The position numbers and the translations under genes are program-made. From positions 248,001-312,000 of the forward strand of contig NZ_SMRT01000008.1 of assembly GCF_004354045.1 (NCBI RefSeq): a stretch of 64,000 nt of DNA. The letters are read 5' to 3'. This DNA comes from Paenibacillus piri. Its GTDB lineage: Bacteria > Bacillota > Bacilli > Paenibacillales > NBRC-103111. Numbering within the stretch: the first letter of the stretch is position 1; each line of letters starts with the position of its first letter. Under the pieces are notes generated by a model, which had not been told where the DNA came from, searched no databases, and was given only the letters and a program-made list of their open reading frames with translations. Below are positions 42,834 to 51,812 of the stretch, one piece after another.

Positions 42834-44483
42834 ATGAACAAAGGCATCGTCATGGAGATGACGGATAAGAGCATCATAGTGATGCGCCGGGATGGCAAGT
42901 TCGACAAGATTTCCAGAAAGAATCGTTCGTGCGAAGTGGGCGAGGAAATCATCTATGCCGAAACGGGCGTCAACTGGGCTAATCCGTCTGTAGCCGGCCG
43001 TTCCGCTCTTGTAGCGGCGGTCGTGTTCTGCCTCGTAGTATTCGCCAGCTTTGCGGGCAAAATTGGCAGCTCCGAAGTCGTTGCCTATGTTTCACTCGAC
43101 ATTAATCCTTCGATTGAGATGGGGATTGATGAAAAGGAGCAGGTGCTCGAGCTTCGCGGATTAAATGATGATGGATCCGAGCTGATCCAAGCGGTAGAAT
43201 TCAAAGGAAAATCATTGGAGAACGTAACGGCTTCCCTCTTGGACAAGGCTGAACAGAAGTCGCTCGCCAAAGGTGAGGCGGACATTGTGATTGCAAGCTC
43301 CGTCGTCCACGTCGGCAGCACGGTAGACGATGCGAAAATTGCGGAGAAGCTGCGCGAGCAGGTAACCAATCACATTAAGCAGACTCATCCGGAGCAGGTC
43401 AACAGCTACCAGGTTGAAGCGTTTGCGGCACCGCAGGAAGTGCGGGAGGAAGCCAGCAAAAGCGGCGTATCGATGGGCAAATATTCCGTATATTTGAATG
43501 CTAAAAGCAATGGGGTCGATGTTTCGGTCGATGATTTAAAGAAAGAATCCATTCATACGATCATTAAGAACAATGTCGACAACAAAGCGGCGATCATCCA
43601 GCCCGAGAAAGTACCGACGAAGGAAGCGATTCGAAAGCTGATTGAGGAAGAAAAGTCGGGCGAGCTGGATAAAAAGCTGAACGAAAAGAAAAAGGAGCGG
43701 GAGACGAAGGATACCGGGAAAAATACAAACAATAACGGTAAAAACGACCCGAAAAAACCGGGGAGCGGCAGCAACAGCACCCCCAACTCCAACCAGAATA
43801 AAACGAACAACGGCAAGGATAGCAATAAGGACGATAATCAGGACGACCGCAAAGACGATAAAAAGAACGGCGGCTCCCCGAATACGTCCAAACCGAATAC
43901 CGCCAAGCCCCCCGCTCAAACGGGGAACACCAAGCCAGGAACGCAAAATCCTGGCGCAGTGCGTCCTGCGGACAACGGCAAAGATGACCGCAAGAACGAC
44001 AAGGAAGACGATAAAAAAAACGGCGGCAAGAATGAGGACGCGAAAAAGGACGATCCCAAAAAAGACAGCGGCAAAAAGGATGACCCGAAGCAGACAGACA
44101 ATCCCAGGCGAGTAGAGGAAGATAAGAAACAGGACAATAAAAAGAGCGACGACAACAAATCGGATGAAAAAAAAACGGATGACGGAAAAAAGCCGGATAA
44201 TGGGAAGCGTGGCGATGATTCTTCAAAAAATGATGATCCCAAGAAGCCGGATGACACAAAAAAGAATGACGATCCGAAAAAAAATGACGATCCCAAAAAA
44301 TCCGATGATGTAAAAAAAGAGCAGGATAAGAAAAACGATCCGAAGAAAGACGACAACGCGAAGGACGATAAGAAGGACACCGACACGAAGAAAGAAACCG
44401 ATTCGAAATCGGATTCGAAATCCGATTCCAAGAAGGATTCCGATCCGAAAAAAGACAGCGACAACCGAAACGACCGACGATAA
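42834..44483 (+). CDS. rsgI: Anti-sigma-I factor RsgI with long Lys/Asp tail
   Basis: 549 aa. Residues 1-52 are the RsgI N-terminal sigma-binding domain. A transmembrane helix spans ~57-75. VAYVSLDINPSIEMGID holds the Asn91-Pro92 site at which RsgI proteins self-cleave, followed by the conserved extracellular domain to ~270. Residues ~275-549 are nearly all Lys, Asp, Asn, Gly and Ser (DDPKK-type repeats), with no carbohydrate-binding module. Known RsgI proteins use the outside part to sense substrate; here the tail may contact the cell wall or an anionic polymer. Confidence 0.9.
   Translation: MNKGIVMEMTDKSIIVMRRDGKFDKISRKNRSCEVGEEIIYAETGVNWANPSVAGRSALVAAVVFCLVVFASFAGKIGSSEVVAYVSLDINPSIEMGIDEKEQVLELRGLNDDGSELIQAVEFKGKSLENVTASLLDKAEQKSLAKGEADIVIASSVVHVGSTVDDAKIAEKLREQVTNHIKQTHPEQVNSYQVEAFAAPQEVREEASKSGVSMGKYSVYLNAKSNGVDVSVDDLKKESIHTIIKNNVDNKAAIIQPEKVPTKEAIRKLIEEEKSGELDKKLNEKKKERETKDTGKNTNNNGKNDPKKPGSGSNSTPNSNQNKTNNGKDSNKDDNQDDRKDDKKNGGSPNTSKPNTAKPPAQTGNTKPGTQNPGAVRPADNGKDDRKNDKEDDKKNGGKNEDAKKDDPKKDSGKKDDPKQTDNPRRVEEDKKQDNKKSDDNKSDEKKTDDGKKPDNGKRGDDSSKNDDPKKPDDTKKNDDPKKNDDPKKSDDVKKEQDKKNDPKKDDNAKDDKKDTDTKKETDSKSDSKSDSKKDSDPKKDSDNRNDRR
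43690..44480 (+). repeat. Low-complexity coding repeat (DDPKK type)
   Basis: Purine-rich GAYGATCCSAARAAR-like units within rsgI. Most of the antisense frames here are artefacts of this composition. Confidence 0.75.
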
Positions 44484-44514
44484 GATGTCCCGGTTTTCGC
44501 TTAGGCAAGTTTTC

Positions 44515-44550
44515 GACACAGCAGCCCGTGAGGATGCTGTGTCTTTATTT
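44515..44550 (+). terminator. rsgI terminator
   Basis: GACACAGC pairs with GCTGTGTC, followed by T-rich sequence. Confidence 0.8.
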
Positions 44551-44699
44551 GTTGAAGTTTTTACAGAGTTTCATGACGGCGACGCGTTATTGTGATAAAA
44601 TTGTTAATTGAATAACTCAAGAAATCGGGGAGAATGTCGAATTTTTGCAGCGGTGAACATGCTGAAGTTTCATTATCATGGGATAGGGGAGAATAAACC

Positions 44700-45716
44700 G
44701 TGAGGTATACATTATTCGGTCAAACAGGTCACCATGTATCGTCGCTTGGATTCGGAGCGATGAACTTGCCGGGCGTTCCTTTGCAGCAAGCGGGGGATGC
44801 GCTGAACTATGCGTTGGATCACGGCATCAATTATGTGGATACTGCGGCAGGCTACCGCAACAGCGAAGAAATTATCGGGGAGACGATTTCGCACCGCCGT
44901 TCGGACTACTTTCTGGCGACCAAGACGAATAAGCGGGATTATGCATCCGCCAAGGAAGAGATCGAGCGCAGCCTCGTCCGGATGAAAACCGATGTTATCG
45001 ATTTGCTGCAAATTCACTATGTGAACTATGTGAGCGAATTTCAGGCGGCGATGGACGCCGAAGGCGCGTATAAAGCGGCGTTGGAGATGAAGGAAGCGGG
45101 CAAGGTGCGGTTTATCGGGATTACCGGGCATCGGCCCGAGCTGCTGGCGAAATGGATCGCCAAGGGACAGTTCGATCAGGTGCTGTTTCATTTGAATCTG
45201 GCCCAGCCGTTCGCCCTGCAGGAGCTGATTCCGACGTTGACGAAAATGGGAATGGGCAAAGTGGCGATGAAGCCGCTGTCAGGCGGATTTATTCAACCGG
45301 TCGAGAAGGCGATCCGCTATCCTTACAGCCAGGATGTGAATGTCATTATTTCGGGGATGGTCAGCGTTGACGAGGTGAAACAAAATATTGCCGCGATGGA
45401 GCAGGAGGTCGGAGCGGAGGAACGGCAGGAGCTGGAACAGCTGGCGCTCGAGCTCGGCAGCCACAACTGCCGCCGCTGCAATTATTGCTCTTGTCCGCTT
45501 GAAATTAAAATTCCGGACGTCATGATTTCCAGTCAAGTCCGCAACGTATTCGGGCTGCTGCCGAAGGGCGACGGTTTTTATCAGAAGTCCAAGGAAAGCA
45601 TTTTGTCCTGTGCCGATTACGAGCCCTGTAAGGAGAAGCCGCTTTGCGAGCAGCAGTGCCCGTATCATCTGCCGATGCGCAAGGTGATCATGGAGGCGGC
45701 TTCGTACTATAACTGA
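44700..45716 (+). CDS. Aldo/keto reductase with C-terminal Cys-rich domain
   Basis: 338 aa; GTG start with GGGGAG 8 bases upstream. The AKR barrel has FGAMNLPG, DTAAGYRNSEE, ATKTNKRD and VIISGMVSVDE. The C-terminal 80 residues add two Cys clusters, NCRRCNYCSCP and SCADYEPCKEKPLCEQQCP, as in ferredoxin-like AKR variants. An Fe-S centre may let it take electrons other than from NADPH. The natural substrate is unknown. Confidence 0.85.
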   Translation: MRYTLFGQTGHHVSSLGFGAMNLPGVPLQQAGDALNYALDHGINYVDTAAGYRNSEEIIGETISHRRSDYFLATKTNKRDYASAKEEIERSLVRMKTDVIDLLQIHYVNYVSEFQAAMDAEGAYKAALEMKEAGKVRFIGITGHRPELLAKWIAKGQFDQVLFHLNLAQPFALQELIPTLTKMGMGKVAMKPLSGGFIQPVEKAIRYPYSQDVNVIISGMVSVDEVKQNIAAMEQEVGAEERQELEQLALELGSHNCRRCNYCSCPLEIKIPDVMISSQVRNVFGLLPKGDGFYQKSKESILSCADYEPCKEKPLCEQQCPYHLPMRKVIMEAASYYN

Positions 45717-45777
45717 TGCTTGAACGGAGAAGGGCAAATTCGTCTCCGTCAGGCATATGAAATGGAGGCCGGTGGAA

Positions 45778-47415
45778 ATGGATATGCAGCCGATAGTTCA
45801 AGACGATAACGATATTCGTTTACATATTGTACAGCGGCGGGAAGGCGAGGCCGCGGATGCCGTGCTGCGCGGCGTCGGTGCCGACGCGCTGGTGCTGCTG
45901 CTGACGCAGGCGGAGCTGGACGACGCCGCGCGCTTGCGGCATTGGCTGCCCGAGACGTTGGCAGCCGAGGTTTCGGCGATGCGCGAACGCGGACAGTTCG
46001 CGGCGTTGCTCGGGCAAGCGGAGGCGCTGCCGACGCTAGGCCTGCTTCCTTGCCGCTCGCTCCTGCTGAGCGGCCTCGGCCGCGCGGCGGCCGGCGCGGA
46101 CGCCTGGCGCGATGCCGGCGTCTACGCGGCCCGCGCTGCGCTCGCGCGCGGCCTGGCGCGGCTCGCGCTGCCGCTGCCGCGCGTCGCGGACGGCGCCGCC
46201 GGCGCCGTCACGGGCACAGCCGCTGACGCGGCGGCTGTGCCGGTTCGCGAGCGTGTTCACGCGCTCGCGGAAGGGCTCTTGCTCGGCGGCTGCCGCATGC
46301 CGAGCTATGCCGCGGCGGCCCGGCCGCCGCAGCCCGCGCTGCGCGAAATCGCCCTGATCGCAGATCGGGCGGAGTTCGCGGCGCCGGGCGGCGGCAGCAT
46401 CGCCGCGGCTTTGGCGCAGCCGCTTGAGGCTGCGCGGGCGTTTGCGGTCGCGACGCAGTATGCGCGCGACCTGACGAACGTGCCCGGCAACATGCTGGTG
46501 CCGGACACGCTGGCCCGGGAGGCCGCCAGGGTTGCCGCCCGTTACGGCATGGCCTGCACGGTGCTCGATGAGGCGGCCATTGTGTCGCACGGCATGGGCG
46601 GCCTCCATGCCGTCGGCAAAGGCAGCGCCAACCCGCCGCGCATGATCAGCATCCGTTACCAGGGAACGGATGCTTGGGATAACGTGACCGGTCTGGTCGG
46701 CAAAGGCATTACCTTCGATACCGGAGGCATCTCGTTGAAAAAGCCCGATGGCATGGAAGAGATGATCAGCGATATGGGCGGCGCGGCGGTGCTGTTAGGC
46801 TTGCTGCATGCCATCGGGCGTCTGAAGCCGCGGATCAATCTAATCGTGGTCATACCGACGGCCGAGAATATGCCATCGGGGACGGCGTTTAAGCCGGGCG
46901 ATGTCATCCGGATGATGAGCGGGCATACCGTTGAAATTATAAATACCGACGCCGAAGGCCGGGTCGTGCTGGGAGACGGGGTATGCTACGCGAAGCAGCT
47001 CGGAGCGGAGCGGATCGTCGATGTCGCGACGTTAACCGGCGCGGTGCTGGTCAGCTTCGCGGATGTGGCGACGGGAGCCGTTGCGAACGACGAGGCGCTG
47101 CAGCGGGAAGTGGTGGACGCGGCCAAGCGGGCCGGGGAAAAGGTATGGCCATTTCCGAATTATCCCGAGTATCACGATATGCTTGCAAGCGATGTGGCGG
47201 ACATTAAAAATGCCACCTCGCGCGATCGTTGGGCGGGCAGCATTACAGGCGGACTGTTTATCGGTTATTTTGCCGGGGAAACGCCATGGCTCCATCTGGA
47301 TACCGGCGGGACGGCTTGGCTGTGGAACGAACGCGGAACGGAACCGAAGGGAGGCACCGGCGCGATGGTCCGAACGTTGGCCCATTGGCTGTGCCGGACG
47401 GAGGAGACGGAATAA
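45778..47415 (+). CDS. Leucyl aminopeptidase (M17)
   Basis: 545 aa. The C-terminal M17 domain has GKGITFDTGGISLKKPDGMEEM, VVIPTAENMPSGTAFKPGDV and NTDAEGRVVLGDG, with the two-metal ligands and catalytic residues. The N-terminal macro-like domain is unusually Ala/Arg-rich and its DNA (~45840-46600) is far more GC-rich than the rest. ATG 45778 has GGAGG 9 bases upstream; an ATG at 45757 precedes that site. A cytoplasmic enzyme removing N-terminal residues from peptides. Confidence 0.92.
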   Translation: MDMQPIVQDDNDIRLHIVQRREGEAADAVLRGVGADALVLLLTQAELDDAARLRHWLPETLAAEVSAMRERGQFAALLGQAEALPTLGLLPCRSLLLSGLGRAAAGADAWRDAGVYAARAALARGLARLALPLPRVADGAAGAVTGTAADAAAVPVRERVHALAEGLLLGGCRMPSYAAAARPPQPALREIALIADRAEFAAPGGGSIAAALAQPLEAARAFAVATQYARDLTNVPGNMLVPDTLAREAARVAARYGMACTVLDEAAIVSHGMGGLHAVGKGSANPPRMISIRYQGTDAWDNVTGLVGKGITFDTGGISLKKPDGMEEMISDMGGAAVLLGLLHAIGRLKPRINLIVVIPTAENMPSGTAFKPGDVIRMMSGHTVEIINTDAEGRVVLGDGVCYAKQLGAERIVDVATLTGAVLVSFADVATGAVANDEALQREVVDAAKRAGEKVWPFPNYPEYHDMLASDVADIKNATSRDRWAGSITGGLFIGYFAGETPWLHLDTGGTAWLWNERGTEPKGGTGAMVRTLAHWLCRTEETE

Positions 47416-47445
47416 GGCTTTCGCTTTCCGCCTCCTTGCCGCGCG

Positions 47446-48018
47446 CTATGCCGAGATGCTCTTGCTTTTGCTTTTTCCCATGGAATGCGTTTTGGACGAC
47501 ATCATTTGGATAGCGGCTTCTTCCAAGTCCTGCACCGGGATGACGAAACGGGTGATTTCATCCGTTGTATACGAAAGATTGGCAGTCCGCAGAGCCAGCT
47601 GGTCGAGATCGATTCCGATCCAGCCGGTTTTGCTCGGATGCACCGAGAGGTCGAAGCCGAGAACCGACAGCGAAGCCTGCTGCTCCGAAGGTTTTTCGGT
47701 AAAGCCCGTGTTCGCTTGGATATCGTTTAAATGAAAAAACAGTTTCTTGCAGTTCCAGCGCACGAAGCCCGGAGGAAAGGACATAATCACCAGCGGGCTT
47801 TCCCCGTCGGACTGCTTGTGAATTCGGACGGCCTTCAGGTCCTTGCTGCCGCGAATATATTGGTGCTGTCGAATGTCCGGCAGCGCCATCACAATCAGAA
47901 TGGGAAGCGCGCTTGCCGCGTATAAATAAAGCTCGGATTGCAGCCAGATGGCGACGCCGATTAATGCCAGGAATACGAAGGTATACATGATCAACAACCA
48001 TGATTGTTTTTTCGACAT
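47446..48018 (-). CDS. Membrane-anchored hypothetical protein
   Basis: 190 aa from ATG 48018 (GGGGGAC upstream); the longer frame to 48063 lacks a site. Two N-terminal transmembrane helices (about 8-27 and 30-50) precede a soluble cytoplasmic-type domain with WNCKKLFFHLND, GWIGIDLDQLALRT and a basic Ser/Lys-rich end. No family recognised. Convergent with the aminopeptidase gene. Confidence 0.65.
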   Translation of the reverse strand: MSKKQSWLLIMYTFVFLALIGVAIWLQSELYLYAASALPILIVMALPDIRQHQYIRGSKDLKAVRIHKQSDGESPLVIMSFPPGFVRWNCKKLFFHLNDIQANTGFTEKPSEQQASLSVLGFDLSVHPSKTGWIGIDLDQLALRTANLSYTTDEITRFVIPVQDLEEAAIQMMSSKTHSMGKSKSKSISA

Positions 48019-48158
48019 GATAGCGGTCCCCCAGATGGATAGCAAAATGGTGATACTGTGCAACAGTCCTATTTTATCATAACGGAGACATGATATTAAA
48101 GGGCTGTAAAGGTTAAGCCTTCGTAAAATATTGTCATAACGCCGAGGAGGGCCGACGG

Positions 48159-49097
48159 ATGAAAAAAAGAATCGCCATCATTGGGCTGGGCGACATCGCG
48201 CAAAAGGTATACGTGCCATTGCTGGCCGCGGATCAGCAGGTAGAGCTGGTCGGAGTTTTGAGCCGGACAGCCGCGACCGTCCAACGCGTGGCGGATCAAT
48301 ACCGGATCGGCGGTCGCTTCGATTCGCTGGAAGCTTTGCTGAGCGTTAAACCGGAAGCCGTGTTTATACACAGTTCGACGGAGACCCATTACGAGCTTGT
48401 GATGGAATGTTTGAAGCAGGGGGTTGCGGTTTATGTCGACAAGCCGCTCTCTTACAATCTTGGCGAGTCGGCTGCCATGGCGCAGTACGCGTTGGAGCAA
48501 GGAGTGCTGCTTGCGGTCGGATTTAACCGCCGGTTCGCGCCCTTATATGTGAAGGCCAAGGCTTGGCTGGAGACGTCCGGCGGGCTCGAGCTGTGCGTCG
48601 CCTCCAAGCACAGGACCAAGCTGCAGAAGCACAGCGCGAGACATACGGTTCACGATGATTTGATCCATATGCTCGATTTGCTGCTCTGGCTGGGGGGACA
48701 GGAGTACGACGTTCAGCAGTATGCCGAACGGACGGATGAAAGCGGCAGACTGCTGACGGCCGCGGGCAGTCTGATCTTTAAGGGCTTGCGGGAGGGCGTC
48801 GATGCATACGGGCAGTTCAGCATGGCGAGACGGGCCGGCGCCGATCTGGAGAAGCTCGAGCTGCACGGCTCGGGACGCTCGGCCGAAGTCGTCAATATGG
48901 AATCCGCTACGCTTTATGACAACGCCGCCTTGCCGCAAACATGCGGCTTCGGGAGCTGGGACAGTATTTTATACCGCAGAGGCTTCACCGGCATTATCGA
49001 GCATTTCTTGCATAGTTTGGATCATCCGGAAAGCTGCTCGGTGCGAGCCGATCGCGTGCTGGCTGTCCATGAGCTTGCCGACCGGCTGACTTCCTGA
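48159..49097 (+). CDS. Gfo/Idh/MocA-family oxidoreductase
   Basis: 312 aa. NAD(P)-binding start IAIIGLGDIAQKVYVPLL, then STETHYELVMECLKQGVAVYVDKPLS with the conserved EKP-like motif (DKP), and the C-terminal alpha/beta domain with DDLIHMLDLLLWL. It probably oxidises a polyol or sugar. GAGGAGGG precedes the ATG. Monocistronic by spacing. Confidence 0.88.
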   Translation: MKKRIAIIGLGDIAQKVYVPLLAADQQVELVGVLSRTAATVQRVADQYRIGGRFDSLEALLSVKPEAVFIHSSTETHYELVMECLKQGVAVYVDKPLSYNLGESAAMAQYALEQGVLLAVGFNRRFAPLYVKAKAWLETSGGLELCVASKHRTKLQKHSARHTVHDDLIHMLDLLLWLGGQEYDVQQYAERTDESGRLLTAAGSLIFKGLREGVDAYGQFSMARRAGADLEKLELHGSGRSAEVVNMESATLYDNAALPQTCGFGSWDSILYRRGFTGIIEHFLHSLDHPESCSVRADRVLAVHELADRLTS

Positions 49098-49282
49098 ATT
49101 ATTTTCGCATGCCAACATAGGGCAAGCTCACGATCACAAGCGCCATAGATGTCGGAACTAGCGTCGAGGTGCAGTACCCGCAGACTTATGAATGTATGGT
49201 GAATACAGCCGGCGGCGGGATATAATAAATGCAGCGGGCGCCATGAGCTGTTGAATTTATAAATGTTTGGAGGGAAAAGGAC

Positions 49283-49879
49283 ATGAGCGACGGGAAACAA
49301 ACGCAGACCGCAGCGAACGACAGGGTTCCGCCGGGACAGACCGTGACGGAAGGGTTTCCGGTCCTGCACTACGGATCGGTGCCTTATTACAACGATATGA
49401 GCAAATGGGATTTCCGGCTGTTCGGGCTGGTCGAACAGGAGATTACGATCAGCCATAAAGATTTTATGGCTTTGCCGCGGCAGGAATTCAATAACGATAT
49501 TCACTGTGTGACGACTTGGTCAAAGCTGGACAATGTATGGGAAGGCATTTCCGTACAAGAGGTGATGAAGCGGGTGAAGCTGAAGCCGGAGGCCCGTTAC
49601 GTTATGCTGCATGCCGAGCACGGCTGGACAACCAATTTGCCGTTGGACGATTTTTTGCGGGATACTTCCTTTTTCGGGATCAGGCACAACGGCCAACTGC
49701 TGACGCCCGACCACGGCTACCCGGTGCGGATGGTCGTGCCGCATCTGTATTTCTGGAAGAGCGCCAAATGGATCCGCGGCGTCGAGTTCATGGAGCGCGA
49801 TAAGCCGGGCTTCTGGGAGCGCAACGGTTATCACATGTACGGCGACCCGTTCAAGGAGCAAAGATACGATTTCGACTAA
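49283..49879 (+). CDS. Sulfite oxidase-like molybdopterin protein (YuiH type)
   Basis: 198 aa, no signal peptide. DIHCVTTWSK contains the molybdenum-ligand Cys. HAEHGWTTNLPL, LLTPDHGYPVRMVVPHLYFWKSAKWIRGVEF and GFWERNGYHMYGDPFKEQRY match the YuiH/MsrP catalytic fold. Unlike MsrP there is no Tat signal, so it is probably cytoplasmic. The substrate is unknown. GAGGGAAAAGG precedes the ATG. Confidence 0.85.
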   Translation: MSDGKQTQTAANDRVPPGQTVTEGFPVLHYGSVPYYNDMSKWDFRLFGLVEQEITISHKDFMALPRQEFNNDIHCVTTWSKLDNVWEGISVQEVMKRVKLKPEARYVMLHAEHGWTTNLPLDDFLRDTSFFGIRHNGQLLTPDHGYPVRMVVPHLYFWKSAKWIRGVEFMERDKPGFWERNGYHMYGDPFKEQRYDFD

Positions 49880-49888
49880 AAAGTCTGA

Positions 49889-50035
49889 TTAAGGAATGTA
49901 ATCCCAATCGGACACATAAACATGGAACTCGTCTGCCTGGGCCGCCTTTTGGCCTCGATTACGTCTGTACCGATGGTACGCCAGAATAAAGGTTTCGAAC
50001 GCTGGAAATGACATAATCATTTGAAAAGTATCCAT
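49889..50035 (-). CDS. 48-aa small hypothetical protein
   Basis: ATG 50035 has AAGGAGATG 8 bases upstream, a strong ribosome site. The predicted peptide starts MDTFQMIMSFPAFETFILAYH, continues with a basic RYRRNRGQK stretch and ends DWDYIP. One weakly hydrophobic N-terminal segment may contact the membrane. Convergent with the YuiH gene, 10 bp apart. No family recognised. Confidence 0.6.
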   Translation of the reverse strand: MDTFQMIMSFPAFETFILAYHRYRRNRGQKAAQADEFHVYVSDWDYIP

Positions 50036-50202
50036 GGCATCATCTCCTTTCCGGAGAGGCCATGCCACGGAAGTATTTGAATATTATTCCATTAGGGTCG
50101 TCCAATCGGACGGCTTTTTTCGAAAAGAGACGATTTCGAATAATCGCATCCGTTGAGCGCTCCCCTTTATTTGCGGGACTAATGATTGCTCGGGCTAATC
50201 AT

Positions 50203-50508
50203 TTATGATGTTGATTGCGGTGGGATTTGCATCGTTTCATCCGCCGCCGGAAGCTCGATTTCCAGACATATGCCTTCGCCAGGCTTGCTGCGAATTACGA
50301 GGCTGCCTTTATGGTTGTTGATGATTTGTTGGGATACCATCAGGCCGAGACCGTTACCGTGCTCCTTATTGGTAAAGAACGGCTCGCCGAGCCGTTCCCG
50401 ACTACGAGCTCCGTTCTGGATGGTGAAATAGCAGATGTAAATATTGAGCTTCAATATAAGCGCAACCAGCATGGATATGCAAAGGGTAAGCTTCACCTTG
50501 ATGGACAA
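50203..50508 (-). pseudogene. Histidine kinase remnant with internal deletion
   Basis: TTG 50508 has GGAGG upstream and starts MSIKVKLTLCISMLVALI, the first membrane helix of a sensor kinase. After ~30 residues the frame joins directly to the end of a HATPase domain: QNG (G1-like), GEPFFTNKEHGNGLGLMVSQ (G2 box) and KGSLVIRSKPGEG. The sensor, DHp and N-box regions are missing, so it cannot be active. The G2 context resembles Kin-type sporulation kinases. A short in-frame segment upstream (to 50623) could be the end of a lost partner regulator. Confidence 0.75.
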
Positions 50509-50732
50509 GTTGCGATCCTCCGTCTTCTGTGATGTCAGGCAATACCCCTATTTTATCAGAAATAATCGATTCCGGGTCTGCAAATTCCTTACCGGATTCA
50601 TTTTTGATAACATAGGATATCATTTCGTTTTATTCAAGAAGATCCTTTGTTTTCGGTGAAAACTGTGCTAATCTCAAAGATATGACTGCCTGGGGGTACG
50701 ACTATATTGACGGAAAGGGATGAATATAACAA

Positions 50733-51785
50733 ATGTCTCCAAACGATAGTATCAAATTGACCAGTTTGTCCAGTAAAGGAGGCTGCGGGTGTAAAATCGG
50801 TCCGGCCGATCTTTCGCAGGTGCTGCGCAATCTTCCTCCGGCAGAGCCGAATCCGAACCTGCTTGTCGGCCTCGATACGAGCGACGATGCCGGTGTATAC
50901 AAGCTCAGCGAGGAGCTTGCGCTTGTGCAGACGGTCGATTTCTTCACGCCGATTGTGGACGATCCTTATTCGTTCGGCCAGGTGGCTGCGGCCAATGCGA
51001 TCAGCGATATATATGCGATGGGCGGCAAGCCTTTGACGGTGCTGAACATCGTCGCATTCCCGATTCGCACGCTGGACAAGCAGGTGCTGGCCGATATTTT
51101 GCGCGGCGCTGCGGACAAGGTCAAGGAAGCGGGAGCGACGCTTGTCGGCGGTCATTCGATCGACGACAACGAGCCGAAGTTCGGGCTTGCGGTGACCGGA
51201 CTCATCCATCCCGGCAAAGTGCGGACGAATGCCGGAGCCCGGCCGGGCGACCAGCTCATATTGACCAAGCCGATCGGCGTCGGCATTTTAACGACCTCGA
51301 TCAAGAAGGAGCGGCTTTCTCCGGAAGAGGTGGCCCAGGTGACGGAGGTGATGGCCACCTTGAACAAGACGGCTGCGGAAACGATGGAGCCCTATGACGT
51401 GCATGCCTGCACGGATGTGACGGGCTTCGGTCTGCTGGGCCACGCGTCGGAGATGGCGAAGGGCAGCGGCGCCGGCATTCGCATCGCGGGGTCGAGGGTC
51501 CCTCTGCTGCCGCGTGTCCGCGAGCTGGCGGAGGCGGGTTTCGTGCCGGGAGGGACGAAAAACAACTATACCCATCTGGATGGCTCGGTTTCATTCCCGG
51601 CCGGGATGGATCAGCTCGATCAGTGGATATTATGCGATGCGGTCACATCGGGCGGCCTGCTTATTGCCGTCGACCCTTCGCAGGCAGACGAGCTGCACAA
51701 GGCGCTGCGCGGTGCGGGCGTCGATGCCCATCGGATCGGTGAAGTCACGGCGGATCATCCGGGCCATATTGTCGTAATCGAATAG
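50733..51785 (+). CDS. selD: Selenide, water dikinase (selenophosphate synthetase)
   Basis: 350 aa. Makes selenophosphate from selenide and ATP. GGCGCKIGP carries the catalytic Cys18 and Lys21 (Cys form, not selenocysteine). DDAGVYKL, QTVDFFTPIVDDPY, ANAISDIYAMGG, GGHSIDDNEPKFGLAVTG and ATDVTGFGLLGH-type motif are all present. It lies 27 bp before mnmH, so the selenophosphate is likely used to make selenouridine in tRNA. No selA or selB in the window. Confidence 0.94.
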   Translation: MSPNDSIKLTSLSSKGGCGCKIGPADLSQVLRNLPPAEPNPNLLVGLDTSDDAGVYKLSEELALVQTVDFFTPIVDDPYSFGQVAAANAISDIYAMGGKPLTVLNIVAFPIRTLDKQVLADILRGAADKVKEAGATLVGGHSIDDNEPKFGLAVTGLIHPGKVRTNAGARPGDQLILTKPIGVGILTTSIKKERLSPEEVAQVTEVMATLNKTAAETMEPYDVHACTDVTGFGLLGHASEMAKGSGAGIRIAGSRVPLLPRVRELAEAGFVPGGTKNNYTHLDGSVSFPAGMDQLDQWILCDAVTSGGLLIAVDPSQADELHKALRGAGVDAHRIGEVTADHPGHIVVIE

Positions 51786-51812
51786 ACCCGGCGCAAAGGA
51801 GCTACTTTTGTC

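Noticed and set aside
43594..44508. Several long minus-strand frames opposite rsgI
   Set aside because: Created by the Lys/Asp repeat composition; no start sites or known motifs.
46036..46608. 190-aa minus-strand frame opposite the aminopeptidase
   Set aside because: GC-rich antisense artefact; the plus-strand gene is well supported.
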